A DNA stretch of 64,000 nt from Bacillus sp. FJAT-29814 (GTDB taxonomy: Bacteria; Bacillota; Bacilli; Bacillales; Cytobacillaceae), in assembly GCF_001510715.1 (NCBI RefSeq), contig NZ_LMTJ01000002.1, positions 186,001-250,000 on the forward strand, read 5' to 3'. Position 1 is the first letter of the stretch. Each line of letters begins with the position of its first letter. The notes under the pieces are model-generated. The model searched no databases. It was not told the origin of the DNA and worked only from the letters and a program-made list of their open reading frames with translations. The position numbers and the translations under genes are program-made. Positions 45,306 through 54,095 of this stretch are shown piece by piece.

Positions 45306-45321
45306 AATACGTATCCGTATT
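45306..45321. promoter_or_regulatory. candidate TetR operator 1
   Basis: Perfect palindrome AATACG-TATC-CGTATT. It overlaps the -35 region of a minus-strand promoter whose -10 (TATAAT) is at 45294-45289, upstream of the SCP2 gene. A related site lies at 45449. Confidence 0.55.
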
Positions 45322-45446
45322 ATATAGCAAAACCCTTCGCTAAATTTCGACTTTTTACTATAGCCACATTGTTTTCACAGGCTACGCCGCTAACAAGTTT
45401 AATTTCCTTGTTAAACCGCCAAATATCTTTTAAAATTAATACTAAT

Positions 45447-45461
45447 TCGTACCGGTACTAT
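45447..45461. promoter_or_regulatory. candidate TetR operator 2
   Basis: TCGTACCGGTACTAT contains the palindrome GTACCGGTAC and shares the pattern CGTA-YC-GTA-TATA with operator 1. It overlaps the likely -10 of the TetR gene. Confidence 0.5.
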
Positions 45462-45481
45462 ACAGATTGGACTGATGAGTA

Positions 45482-46084
45482 ATGCTTTTTGTGACTGAAA
45501 TGCCGAAAGAGGCAAGGGATAAAATTCTCTATGCGAGCCTAGTGCTTTTTACCAATGAAAGCTACAAAAATACTTCTGTCTTGGACATTGTTGAGATGGC
45601 CCACGTATCCAAAACAACTTTCTATCAGCATTTTTCTAGCAAGGAAGAATTGATTGAAACACTCTTCAAAGAGGTATTTTTCGAGATTATTGAAGAAGTA
45701 AACTTGGCAATCAATAAAGAAAATCGAACAGCCTACAAGGCTTATGCCGGGATTCGCCGTTATATTGAAATTTGTTTTACAGACGTTAAAGTCGCCAATT
45801 TAATGTTGGTGGAATCAGTTGGGGTTTCCCAGGGGGTGGAAAAAGCCAGGAGTGAAGCCCACCGGCAATTTGCCCAGTTGATGTTTCAAACGGTTCAAGG
45901 CTTGCTTCCAGCAACCGTTTCTAAAACAGAGATTCGAATTGTTTCACAGGCAATGATCGGGGCAATCAATGAAGTGGTAGTACAAAACTATAACGAAACC
46001 GAAGACGGCCTCGTTCATTTTGATGAACTCGCCCGCCTTCTCAATCGAATCGTCGTTGCAGCATTCGTTAATTTATCCAATTAA
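45482..46084 (+). CDS. TetR-family transcriptional regulator
   Basis: 200-residue regulator. Residues about 10-55 form the helix-turn-helix (ILYASLVLFTNESYKNTSVL ... VSKTTFYQHFSSKEEL); the rest is the all-helical ligand domain. It is divergent from the SCP2/acyl-CoA ligase operon, and two related palindromes lie between them. A repressor that senses acyl-CoA or fatty acid is therefore likely, in the manner of Bacillus FadR, though these sites do not match the FadR consensus. The start is uncertain by a few codons because the ribosome-binding site is weak. Confidence 0.85.
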   Translation: MLFVTEMPKEARDKILYASLVLFTNESYKNTSVLDIVEMAHVSKTTFYQHFSSKEELIETLFKEVFFEIIEEVNLAINKENRTAYKAYAGIRRYIEICFTDVKVANLMLVESVGVSQGVEKARSEAHRQFAQLMFQTVQGLLPATVSKTEIRIVSQAMIGAINEVVVQNYNETEDGLVHFDELARLLNRIVVAAFVNLSN

Positions 46085-46100
46085 CGAATGCTTTTTTTTG
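46061..46100 (+). terminator. terminator of the TetR gene
   Basis: GCATTCGTTAA at 46061-46071 pairs with TTAACGAATGC at 46081-46091, followed by eight T. The left arm lies inside the coding sequence. Confidence 0.85.
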
Positions 46101-46104
46101 CAAA

Positions 46105-46130
46105 AATATAAAGCAGCCCTCAGGCTGCCT
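46105..46130 (-). terminator. terminator of the polyferredoxin gene
   Basis: GCAGCC at 46113-46118 pairs with GGCTGC at 46123-46128; TTTATATTTTT follows on the minus strand. Confidence 0.7.
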
Positions 46131-46139
46131 ATTAGATGA

Positions 46140-47156
46140 TTAATGTCCTACATAATTTGCATCCGGAATCAAATTCATCCATTCCTCATACGTTATAATC
46201 GTATCCCAATGTCCAGTAAGTTTGGCCACAACCACAACGATGAAAAATAATGCAAGAAATCCAACTGGGATGAACCACTTGTTTACCTTTTTATTCACAA
46301 CAGTCATATTCAACGTATCTTTAATCGGGCAAGCCTCCACACAAGACATACAGGCATTGCAATTTGGCGAGGCGACCACCTTTTTCGTATGGACCTTGAT
46401 TCGCTGCGGGCAAACTTTTGTGCACATTTCGCAGTTGGTACAGGTATCCTCATTCCGGCGGACCTTTGAAATTCTGAATATCGAGCCCAGTCCGATTAGC
46501 GCGCCATACGGGCACAGGAACCGGCACCAGAAATTTCTGAAGAACAGCGATAACACGAAAATAACCAGAACCACTTTCAAAGCAAAACCGCCGATATTTA
46601 AGAAGAATAATAGCATTTTAACATCGGAAATTTTATTATACGGTTCATCCAGGAACGCCTTTGCCTGAAAAGTCGGCATCGCAATAATCATGCTGATAAA
46701 GAAATATAGCAAAATGTACTTAATCGGGGTTAATATCCATGTCAGCCATGTCGGAATTTCAAAATTCTTTTTAAAAATTTTCCGTCCCAGCCACGCCGTC
46801 ATTTCGCTAACCGTTCCTACCGGACAAAACCAACTGCAAAACGATCTGCGGAAAATCAGTCCTGAAGCAATAAAAAATGCCAATAGGACGAGTCCTGCCG
46901 GGTGAATCACATCAAACTCGCCGCTCGTCAGCCACACCTTTAAGGCTACAAGAGCACTGATTGGCAAAAACCCCTCAACGGCTGACGGCCTCTCAACAAA
47001 CGGTGTTTCTCCCAGCGTTTCAAAATGCATGTAAAATCGATAGAATTGCAGACCAACATATAATAAAAACAAGAGAAACACAGCCTGAACAACATATCTG
47101 GTAATCTGAACCGGCTTCCGTTTCAATTGTTTTTTATACCAGGCTTTTGATTTCAT
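46140..47156 (-). CDS. membrane polyferredoxin, NapH/NosR-like
   Basis: 338-residue membrane iron-sulfur protein. About five membrane segments carry two CxxxCP motifs at the membrane face (CSWFCPVG and CRFLCPYG). A soluble loop follows with two 4Fe-4S binding motifs (CTNCEMCTKVCP and CNACMSCVEACP). This is the NapH/CcoG/NosR-type layout that moves electrons from quinol to respiratory or assembly partners. It is a single gene 4 kb from the molybdoenzyme operon, and its partner cannot be named. Confidence 0.83.
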   Translation of the reverse strand: MKSKAWYKKQLKRKPVQITRYVVQAVFLLFLLYVGLQFYRFYMHFETLGETPFVERPSAVEGFLPISALVALKVWLTSGEFDVIHPAGLVLLAFFIASGLIFRRSFCSWFCPVGTVSEMTAWLGRKIFKKNFEIPTWLTWILTPIKYILLYFFISMIIAMPTFQAKAFLDEPYNKISDVKMLLFFLNIGGFALKVVLVIFVLSLFFRNFWCRFLCPYGALIGLGSIFRISKVRRNEDTCTNCEMCTKVCPQRIKVHTKKVVASPNCNACMSCVEACPIKDTLNMTVVNKKVNKWFIPVGFLALFFIVVVVAKLTGHWDTIITYEEWMNLIPDANYVGH

Positions 47157-47346
47157 ATAGAGTTCCCTCCATTCCTAATACTTTAACTATAGGTAACTGG
47201 TAAACTCAGGTATGTGATTTAAATCATCAAAACCATTCAATTCATAAAGCTGTCAAATTAGCGACGAAAATCCGTCAAAAAGTTTTTTATTATTGTTATA
47301 TCAATAATGGTAACGATTTCATCGGAATTTTCCGAAAAAAAACCAC

Positions 47347-47374
47347 TTGCAAAATTATTTGAAAATAATATAAT
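47347..47374 (+). promoter_or_regulatory. sigma-A-type promoter of brnQ leader
   Basis: TTGCAA at 47347-47352 and TATAAT at 47369-47374, with a 16-bp spacer, about 40 bp before the T-box leader. Confidence 0.65.
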
Positions 47375-47412
47375 AGCAATATCAAATATTAAATCTGACT
47401 TTTTAAAAACAA

Positions 47413-47676
47413 AATCGATGACGAGAAGAGTAACTTGTCTTTCTTGACCTCAGAGAGCCGGCGACTGGTGAAAGCCGGTGTCAGGACACAAGTGAAAATC
47501 ATCTCCGAGATGCTAAGCTGAAGTTTTTAGTAAGCTTATGCCGGACTGCCTGCCGTTAAAAGAGGACACGTATGATGGTACGTTGATCGAGAGCCGCAAG
47601 TTTTTTATGTTTGCGGAAGTAGGGTGGTAACGCGAGCAAGCTCGTCCCTAAGCTTTAGGGGCGGGCTTTTTGTATT
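47413..47676 (+). promoter_or_regulatory. T-box riboswitch leader of brnQ
   Basis: Stem I carries the AGTA/GAA loop-E pair and the AGAGAGCCGG...GGTGAAAGCCGG apical region. The conserved AGGGTGGTAACGCG antiterminator box is at 47621-47634, and a terminator hairpin with a T run ends the leader. The specifier region reads GAAAATCATC; ATC (Ile) fits the downstream branched-chain transporter, though a strict count after GAA would give AAT. Uncharged tRNA should turn the gene on. The 47160-47346 stretch upstream is AT-rich and shows nothing else. Confidence 0.92.
47637..47676 (+). terminator. T-box regulated terminator
   Basis: AGCTCGTCCCTA pairs with TAGGGGCGGGCT and is followed by TTTTTG; mutually exclusive with the antiterminator. 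Confidence 0.88.
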
Positions 47677-47707
47677 GTTTTAAGATGTCAGGAAGGAGAG
47701 AAATGTA

Positions 47708-49042
47708 ATGAAAAAGAAAGACACGTTATTTGTAGGATTAATGCTATTTTCAATGTTTTTTGGGGCAGGCAACCTTATTTTCCCTCCATTCTTAGGTCTG
47801 GGTGCCGGAACCTCGTTTTGGCCGGCAATAACAGGATTTATTTTAACTGGGGTCGGACTACCGCTATTAGTATTGGTCGCGATTGTGCTTGTAAATGATG
47901 CTAATACACTTGGTAACCGGGTTCATCCATGGTTTGGCACAAGCTTTACCGTGTTAGTTTATCTATCAATTGGACCATTATTCGCGATTCCGCGTAACGC
48001 TAATGTTGCCTACGAAATGGGCGTCCAGCCGTTTTTGGGCCATTTATCCGTTAGCCAACCGCTGCTATTATTAGGTTTTTCTGTTGTTTTCTTTTTACTG
48101 GTATATTTATTAAGTTTAAATACTTCCAAAGTGGTCGACTATATGGGCCGATTTATTTCGCCGATCCTCTTATTATCAATCGTTGTTTTGTGTGTTGCCG
48201 GATTTTTTGTCCTTAATAAGCCGCTTGAGGCTCCGACTGACACTTATCAGTCCGCTTCATTATTTAAGGGATTTATTGATGGCTATTCAACAATGGACGC
48301 TCTTGCATCACTTGCATTCGGGATTGCCATCTTGACCGCCTTAAAGCAAAGAGGCGTAACAGATAAAAAACAGTTAACAGCCTATACGTTAAAAACCGGT
48401 CTTATTGCGGGTTCAGCGCTGGCCCTTGTGTATGTGATCATCGGGCTGTTGGGGGCAAAAATGGCCGGATACGGAACGTTTGACAACGGAACAGCTGTCC
48501 TATCATCAGCCGCCACACTTGTTTTAGGGAGCGGTGGCACTGTCCTGCTTGGCGTCATTTTTACCCTCGCCTGCTTTACAACTTGTGTCGGTTTGACAAT
48601 CGCCTGCGGCCAATATTTTTCAAAATTAATGCCGAAGCTTAGTTACCGTATGGTCGTAACGGCGGTTACGGTTGTGAGCTTTTCACTCACCAACCTGGGC
48701 TTGAATCAAATTATCTCAGTATCGGTTCCATTCCTTGTAATGGCCTATCCGTTGTTAATCGTGCTCGTGACTCTGGCCTTTCTGCACCGTTTCTTCGGCG
48801 GGGCGCAGAAGGTATATGCCGGTGCGATGCTGCTGACCGGTCTTGTCAGTGTGTATGATGGCTTAAAAATGTTCGGACTAAAAATGCACGTCCTAGAAAC
48901 TTTGATGGGCAGTCTTCCATTAGCATCAGTGGGCCTTGGCTGGGTCGTTCCGGCACTTGCCGGCGGCTTGGCGGGATTTGTTTTCGACAAACTGACCCGT
49001 CGTGAAGAAAGTGAACAGTATCAATTGGAAAAGGCCTCTTAA
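47708..49042 (+). CDS. brnQ: branched-chain amino acid:cation symporter BrnQ
   Basis: 444-residue LIV-type transporter with about twelve membrane segments. It opens with the family pattern DTLFVGLMLFSMFFGAGNLI and continues with FPPFLGLGAG. It imports isoleucine, leucine and valine with sodium or protons. AAGGAGAG precedes the ATG. It is controlled by the T-box leader just upstream. Confidence 0.94.
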   Translation: MKKKDTLFVGLMLFSMFFGAGNLIFPPFLGLGAGTSFWPAITGFILTGVGLPLLVLVAIVLVNDANTLGNRVHPWFGTSFTVLVYLSIGPLFAIPRNANVAYEMGVQPFLGHLSVSQPLLLLGFSVVFFLLVYLLSLNTSKVVDYMGRFISPILLLSIVVLCVAGFFVLNKPLEAPTDTYQSASLFKGFIDGYSTMDALASLAFGIAILTALKQRGVTDKKQLTAYTLKTGLIAGSALALVYVIIGLLGAKMAGYGTFDNGTAVLSSAATLVLGSGGTVLLGVIFTLACFTTCVGLTIACGQYFSKLMPKLSYRMVVTAVTVVSFSLTNLGLNQIISVSVPFLVMAYPLLIVLVTLAFLHRFFGGAQKVYAGAMLLTGLVSVYDGLKMFGLKMHVLETLMGSLPLASVGLGWVVPALAGGLAGFVFDKLTRREESEQYQLEKAS

Positions 49043-49044
49043 TA

Positions 49045-49084
49045 GTCGATGCCAGTGGTTTATATCCGCTGGCATCTTTTTTAT
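49045..49084 (+). terminator. terminator of brnQ
   Basis: GATGCCAG at 49048-49055 pairs with CTGGCATC at 49069-49076, followed by six T. Confidence 0.85.
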
Positions 49085-49161
49085 TAAAATGCAGTTTTTT
49101 GGATGAATTAATGGGAAGAATGGAAAAATATCAGCATTTATGATATGAATAGATAGTAGAT

Positions 49162-49230
49162 AAATGAAAACTCGCCGACTGGCGAGTCCGTTAGGACGAA
49201 GACAGAGGCGTAGTTGATTTTCTTATTAGC
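49162..49230. repeat. structured repeat element, copy 2
   Basis: Matches 39281-39340 with few changes: AAATGAAAACTCG hairpin, GAGTCCGTTAGGACGA and GACAGAGGCGTAGTTGA. It lacks the extra TAGGAAAGTAT hairpin of copy 1 but rejoins it at CTTATTAGC. It ends about 24 bases before the glnS start. Confidence 0.85.
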
Positions 49231-49253
49231 CAAGATGAAAGAGGTTGAAACGG

Positions 49254-50909
49254 GTGGACAATAATACATCTAACTTTATAAAAGATATTATCATAAAAGA
49301 TTTGGAATCGGGAAAGCATCAAAAAATCGTAACCCGCTTCCCGCCGGAGCCGAACGGTTACCTTCATATTGGCCATGCTAAATCCATCGTCCTGAATTTC
49401 GGCTTGGCGGATGATTTTAACGGACTGACAAACCTTCGGTTCGATGATACCAATCCGCTCAAGGAAGACATCGAGTACGTCAACTCGATTAAAGAGGATG
49501 TTAAGTGGCTCGGCTATGAATGGGACAATTTACAGTTCGCCTCCAATTATTTCGAGGAAATGTACAACCGGGCAGTTCTGTTAATTAATAAGGGACTTGC
49601 TTATGTTGATGACTTGAGTGCGGATCAAATCCGCGAATATCGGGGAACGCTGACAGAGCCTGGAAAGGAAAGTCCTTTCCGCAACCGCTCGATTGAAGAA
49701 AATCTCGAGCTGTTTGAAAAGATGCGGGCCGGCGAGTTTGTCAATGGCGAAAAAGTGCTGCGGGCTAAAATCGATATGGCATCTCCAAACATCAATTTGC
49801 GTGACCCGGTTATTTATCGAATCTCTCATGCGACTCACCATAACACCGGTGACAAATGGTGCATTTACCCGATGTACGCTTTTGCCCATCCGCTCGAGGA
49901 TGCAATTGAAGGTGTGACCCACTCCATTTGTACAATAGAATTTGAGGATCAGCGCCCATTCTATAACTGGGTTGTCGAACAATGTGAAATGGAAAACACG
50001 CCCCAGCAAATCGAGTTTGGCCGCTTGAATCTGACCAATACGGTGATGAGCAAACGGAAGCTTAAGCAGCTTGTTGACGAAGGCTTTGTGGACGGATGGG
50101 ATGACCCGCGGATGCCGACGATTTCCGGTATGCGCCGCAAGGGCTTTACCCCTGAGTCGATTCGGACATTTGTAAAAGAAACGGCCGTTTCGAAAAATAA
50201 CGCTACGGTAGATTATCAAATGCTCGAGCACTTCGTTCGCGAGGATTTAAAACTAAAAGCGCCGCGGACAATGGCCGTGATTAACCCGTTAAAAGTCGTT
50301 ATCACAAATTATCCTGAAGGGCAAATTGAGCTTTTGGATGCGGAAATCAACCCGGAAAATCCAGAAATGGGCATGCGGAAAATTCCTTTCTCCCGTGAGC
50401 TTTACATCGAGCAGGATGATTTCATGGAAAATCCGCCAAGCAAATACTTCCGCCTCTTCCCTGGGAACGAGGTCCGTCTCAAGCATGCATACTTCATTAA
50501 GTGCGAAGAAGTTGTCAAGGATGCGGACGGAAATGTGGTTGAATTACGCTGCACCTATGATCCGCAAACTAAGAGTGGTACTGGGTTTACCGGCAGAAAA
50601 GTAAAGGGAACAATTCACTGGGTGGAAGCAGCCCACGCCGTTCCTGCGGAGTTCCGGTTATATGAGCCACTGATTTTGGACGAATCCGAAGAAGATGCTG
50701 ACGACGGCAAGACTTTCCTTGATAAGGTAAATCCAAATTCGCTTGAGATCCTGCAAGGCTTTGTCGAGCCAAACATGAAAGAGTCCATGCCGCATGATAA
50801 GTTCCAGTTCTTCAGACACGGCTATTTCAACGTTGACCCTAAGGTAACAACCGTAGATAAGCTAGTATTTAACCGAATTGTTTCGTTGAAGAGTTCATTT
50901 AAGATTTAA
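49254..50909 (+). CDS. glnS: glutaminyl-tRNA synthetase
   Basis: Class Ic synthetase that charges tRNA-Gln directly. The 551-residue protein has [15 protein letters not shown] (HIGH motif near 35), a KMSKS-type VMSKRKL (near 265), and a C-terminal anticodon-binding beta-barrel domain. No YqeY fusion is present. The GTG at 49254 has GAGG nine bases upstream; a TTG at 49245 is too close to that site. Many Bacilli lack this enzyme and use GatCAB instead, so its presence is worth noting. Confidence 0.93.
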   Translation: MDNNTSNFIKDIIIKDLESGKHQKIVTRFPPEPNGYLHIGHAKSIVLNFGLADDFNGLTNLRFDDTNPLKEDIEYVNSIKEDVKWLGYEWDNLQFASNYFEEMYNRAVLLINKGLAYVDDLSADQIREYRGTLTEPGKESPFRNRSIEENLELFEKMRAGEFVNGEKVLRAKIDMASPNINLRDPVIYRISHATHHNTGDKWCIYPMYAFAHPLEDAIEGVTHSICTIEFEDQRPFYNWVVEQCEMENTPQQIEFGRLNLTNTVMSKRKLKQLVDEGFVDGWDDPRMPTISGMRRKGFTPESIRTFVKETAVSKNNATVDYQMLEHFVREDLKLKAPRTMAVINPLKVVITNYPEGQIELLDAEINPENPEMGMRKIPFSRELYIEQDDFMENPPSKYFRLFPGNEVRLKHAYFIKCEEVVKDADGNVVELRCTYDPQTKSGTGFTGRKVKGTIHWVEAAHAVPAEFRLYEPLILDESEEDADDGKTFLDKVNPNSLEILQGFVEPNMKESMPHDKFQFFRHGYFNVDPKVTTVDKLVFNRIVSLKSSFKI

Positions 50910-50910
50910 T

Positions 50911-50947
50911 AAAAAAACCAAGTCTGCAGCAGACTTGGTTTTTTTTA
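50911..50947. terminator. bidirectional terminator between glnS and the kinase operon
   Basis: AACCAAGTCT and AGACTTGGTT around GCAGC, with long T runs on both strands. Confidence 0.92.
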
Positions 50948-51964
50948 TTTATCTATCGTAACTGGCACCTCTAAAATAATTTTTGTCCCTTTACCTGGTG
51001 AACTAGTTATCGTCAGGTGCCCGCCAACCGACCGTGCCCGTTCGTCCATACTGAACAGGCCGACTCCAGAGGTCTGCGTCTCCATATTAAAGCCCTTCCC
51101 TTTGTCCTCTATCATCACGCGGACGGCATCATCCATTTCCCGGATGGTGACAGAAGCGTCCGAGACATCAGCATACTTCCAAATATTCGTTAATGCCTCC
51201 TGGATAATTCGATAAATTGTCAATTCAATGCTGATATCCAGACGTCGATTTAAAACACAATCAAAATAAACATCAATCTGATGATGGTCGGAGAACCGTG
51301 ATAGATATGAACGGATTGCCGGAACTAGCCCAAGATCATCAAGGACAGAAGGTCTTAGTTCCCAAGATATTTGCCGAATTTCCTCGATTAATTGAGTAGC
51401 CTCCTCCTGCATTTGCTGCAGCAGTGGATGGTCCATTTCAGCGAGCATGCGATTAATCGTAATCAAATGACTATAAAGATTTTGGCCAATCCCATCATGA
51501 AGATTCCGCGACAACCTCCTGCGCTCTTCCTCCTGAACATCAATGATTCTCGTCATCATTCCTTGCAATTCCTGCTCTACCCGTTTTCTTTCCGTCACCT
51601 CATAGCGAATCGCTACATATTGATATGGCTTACCGTGATCATTCATAAACGGGACAATCGTGGTATCCACCCAATAGTAGGTGCCATCTTTGGCCCTATT
51701 GCGAATCTCGCCTTTCCAAACCTCTCCAGACCCGATGGTACGCCACATTTCCCGAAAGAATTCTTTCGTATGGTACCCCGAATTGACAACACGATGGTCC
51801 CGTCCCAGCAATTCCTCTCGTGAATACTGAGAAATATGGCAAAATTGATCATTTACATATGTAATAATCCCCCGTGAATCGGTGATGGCAACAATCGAAG
51901 ATGCATCGAGGGCAAATTTGTAATCTAACAGTTCACTTTTTGCCTGACGTAAATCCCTGTCCAT
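50945..51964 (-). CDS. PAS-domain NarL-type histidine kinase
   Basis: 339-residue soluble kinase. Residues about 15-130 form a PAS/PAC sensor (IVAITDSRGIITYVNDQFC and YYWVDTTIVPF). HisKA_3 has the phospho-His in RRLSRNLHDGIGQNLYS (near 160), and the HATPase contains DKGKGFNM. The PAS region has a single Cys, so it is not an NreB-type iron-sulfur oxygen sensor. The ATG at 51964 follows GGAGG; the long frame to 52144 overlaps the GAF gene and is rejected. Last gene of the operon. Confidence 0.86.
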   Translation of the reverse strand: MDRDLRQAKSELLDYKFALDASSIVAITDSRGIITYVNDQFCHISQYSREELLGRDHRVVNSGYHTKEFFREMWRTIGSGEVWKGEIRNRAKDGTYYWVDTTIVPFMNDHGKPYQYVAIRYEVTERKRVEQELQGMMTRIIDVQEEERRRLSRNLHDGIGQNLYSHLITINRMLAEMDHPLLQQMQEEATQLIEEIRQISWELRPSVLDDLGLVPAIRSYLSRFSDHHQIDVYFDCVLNRRLDISIELTIYRIIQEALTNIWKYADVSDASVTIREMDDAVRVMIEDKGKGFNMETQTSGVGLFSMDERARSVGGHLTITSSPGKGTKIILEVPVTIDK

Positions 51965-51983
51965 TTCATATCCATCCTCCGTA

Positions 51984-52433
51984 TCATAGAATATGCCCCA
52001 AAAGTAGCTGTTCCAATAGAGAAGCAGAATCTTGCACGATTTCCTGCTCTTGCTCCGAAAAGACGTATTTCTCCCGTTTTCCGACAAGCAATACTCCTTT
52101 AGGAACGGCATTAAAAAATAAAGGGACCGCATAGGTGGAAACAAGTTTTTCAGCGAGATTGATGGGATAATCAGTTACTTTCCCTGTGATGTTGTTAGGA
52201 AATTCTTCTATCATCATCGAACTGCCGCTTGAAATGATCTTCCCCGCGATTCCTTTACCGAAACGGACGGTTATTCGTTTGTATTTATCATTCAAATTTC
52301 CGGAGGCATAATGCCATCTGACATCAGGACCTGCTTCATTCTGCATGGCAAGGCCAACAAAATCGCAGGAAATTTGCTCCCTCAATTGCTCGCAAACCTG
52401 TTTCACTGAGTCGAGTTCCCCTAGTTCTGACAT
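51984..52433 (-). CDS. GAF-domain protein, NreA-like
   Basis: 149-residue single GAF domain, with IRSCDFVG-type opening and a ligand pocket segment RFGKGIAGKIISSG. Size and its place beside a NarL-type regulator match staphylococcal NreA, a nitrate receptor that modulates its kinase. AAGGAG lies nine bases before the ATG at 52433; the frame from 52457 would overlap the regulator gene. Nitrate binding is inferred from context only. Confidence 0.75.
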   Translation of the reverse strand: MSELGELDSVKQVCEQLREQISCDFVGLAMQNEAGPDVRWHYASGNLNDKYKRITVRFGKGIAGKIISSGSSMMIEEFPNNITGKVTDYPINLAEKLVSTYAVPLFFNAVPKGVLLVGKREKYVFSEQEQEIVQDSASLLEQLLLGHIL

Positions 52434-52446
52434 GTCGTGCGTCTCC

Positions 52447-53100
52447 TTAAATGCCATAACCCAATAACCCCTTTTTCACGGCATATTCCACGAGCTCCGG
52501 CCGGGTTTTCATTTGCAGTTTTTCCATCAGGTTGCCTTTATGGGTTTCCACCGTTTTCACACTGATGACCAGCTGTTCGGCAATTTCCTTGTTGGAATAC
52601 CCTTTGGCAATCAAAGTAAGCACTTCTTTTTCCCTGTCAGATAATAAATTATACGTATCACTTTCATCATGCTTGATACCTGATAAGTATTCTTCCATTA
52701 GCCGTTTTTGGGCCGAAGGGTGAAGATAAGCATCGCCTCTGGCCACCGATTCAATCGCCGACATTAATTCGTCATGCGGGGCACTTTTTAAGATACATCC
52801 GGATGCACCGCCTTGTATTGCTCGGAATAAATACTCTTCATCATCGTGCATCGTTAAAATCAAAATATTTACTTCAGGCATTAATTTCTTTAATTCTTGG
52901 GTTGCAGACAGCCCATCTTTCCCGTGCGGCATGCTTAAGTCCATGACAACCACATTCGGTTTTAGCTTCAGTGCCTTCTTAATGCCTTCATTGCCTTCTG
53001 AGGCCTCACCGACCACTTCGATTTCGGGATTCGTATTCAAGAGCATTTTCAGCCCGCTTCTTACGACAGCGTGATCATCTACCAATAGGATTTTTATCAA
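52447..53100 (-). CDS. NarL/NreC-like response regulator
   Basis: 217-residue regulator. The receiver domain has the phospho-Asp in VVVMDLSMPHGKDG (near 55), and the C-terminal LuxR helix-turn-helix contains LSDREKEVLTLIAKGYSNKEIAE. Start is TTG with AAAGGAG ten bases upstream. It sits between two kinases, either of which may phosphorylate it. A GC-rich palindrome upstream of the operon is a possible target. Confidence 0.9.
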   Translation of the reverse strand: MIKILLVDDHAVVRSGLKMLLNTNPEIEVVGEASEGNEGIKKALKLKPNVVVMDLSMPHGKDGLSATQELKKLMPEVNILILTMHDDEEYLFRAIQGGASGCILKSAPHDELMSAIESVARGDAYLHPSAQKRLMEEYLSGIKHDESDTYNLLSDREKEVLTLIAKGYSNKEIAEQLVISVKTVETHKGNLMEKLQMKTRPELVEYAVKKGLLGYGI

Positions 53101-53121
53101 AAATAAACTCTCCTTTCATGT

Positions 53122-53769
53122 CTATTTGAGTGGAAGAGATATTTCTACGGATGTTCCTTCTCCTATTTTAGAGGATATCACACACTGTCCGCCAGCCAAA
53201 AGCATTCGTTCCTTCATCGCGGCTAGGCCGGATGAATCGCGATGGTCCATGGGTTGAAATCCCTTGCCAAAGTCATCAATCGTGATTTTCAATTCGTTCC
53301 TTTGCCAGAAAAGGTTAATTTTTACATTCGATGTATCTGCGTATTTGGCAATATTCATTAATGCCTCCTGGCAAACCCTGAACACGGCAATCCTGTCTTT
53401 CTCAGGTACCTGTTTCTCGATTCCGTCTGACTCCAACTCAACTAGAATCCCAAATGTGGAAGTATATAATTTAATATAGCTTTTCATCGCTGGCAGCAGC
53501 CCTAACGTTGTTAGGGCTGGCGGGTGCAATTCAACAGAAAGCAGCCTGATTTCCTGGATTGTTTTTTCAATCAGCATTTCCATTTCACGGACATAATTTT
53601 TCATCACCGGCTCTTGTGTCCCTGATTCGATAAATTGCAACCCGGTTAAAATACTATACAGGTTTTGGCCGACCCCTTCGTGAAGCTCCAATGCAATTCG
53701 CTTGATTTCCTCTTCCTGCGATTCGATAATATAGGAATTTATTTTCTGCTTCATTTTCAATGTATCCAT
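53122..53769 (-). CDS. short NarL-type histidine kinase without sensor domain
   Basis: 215-residue cytoplasmic kinase. It consists only of a HisKA_3 dimerisation domain, with the phospho-His in RIALELHEGVGQNLYS (His-Glu instead of the usual His-Asp), and an HATPase (DDFGKGFQ and SGLAAMKERM). No PAS, GAF or membrane segment is present, so it must rely on a partner such as the GAF protein for input. GGAGGGC precedes the ATG. Confidence 0.87.
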   Translation of the reverse strand: MDTLKMKQKINSYIIESQEEEIKRIALELHEGVGQNLYSILTGLQFIESGTQEPVMKNYVREMEMLIEKTIQEIRLLSVELHPPALTTLGLLPAMKSYIKLYTSTFGILVELESDGIEKQVPEKDRIAVFRVCQEALMNIAKYADTSNVKINLFWQRNELKITIDDFGKGFQPMDHRDSSGLAAMKERMLLAGGQCVISSKIGEGTSVEISLPLK

Positions 53770-53819
53770 GACTGCCCTCCAATCCCTCTTATTAAAAAAG
53801 TCAGGAACTCTTACAAGAC

Positions 53820-54095
53820 CTAAACCTTTTTCACTGTATAGGTTAAACCGCTATCTGCGTCATACGCCGACCACAAGCGATCAGATTCGCTAACCTGACT
53901 GGATAATGGGACGGCGAGAAAATACATATGGTCAAAGTAAAGCCGGATATGTGTCCCATCAGGACAAAGCTGAACTTTTTGGATCGATTTTCGAACGGCC
54001 GGTGCCTGGTCTCCGCCCTCTTGGTCCAGAATCGCGATTTCCACCGATGCGCCGGAAAACCGTTCTTTTACTGCCTCAAGATTAATGGCCCCCAC
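53820..54095 (-). CDS. 91-residue protein of unknown function
   Basis: Small soluble protein predicted to be mostly beta, with HIRLYFDHMYFLAVPL in the middle. It overlaps the preceding gene by 14 bases, so it belongs to the same operon. No family recognised. It may be an assembly or regulatory factor for the molybdoenzyme. Confidence 0.65.
   Translation of the reverse strand: MGAINLEAVKERFSGASVEIAILDQEGGDQAPAVRKSIQKVQLCPDGTHIRLYFDHMYFLAVPLSSQVSESDRLWSAYDADSGLTYTVKKV

Noticed and set aside
49581..50231. 216-codon frame antisense to glnS.
   Set aside because: Shadow of glnS codon usage; no start signal and no recognisable domain.
50945..51964. Calling the PAS kinase NreB (oxygen-sensing).
   Set aside because: NreB needs four Cys in the PAS domain for its iron-sulfur cluster; only one Cys is present here.
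51965..52144. Sixty-residue N-terminal extension of the PAS kinase.
   Set aside because: It overlaps the GAF gene completely and GGAGG lies just before the internal ATG at 51964.
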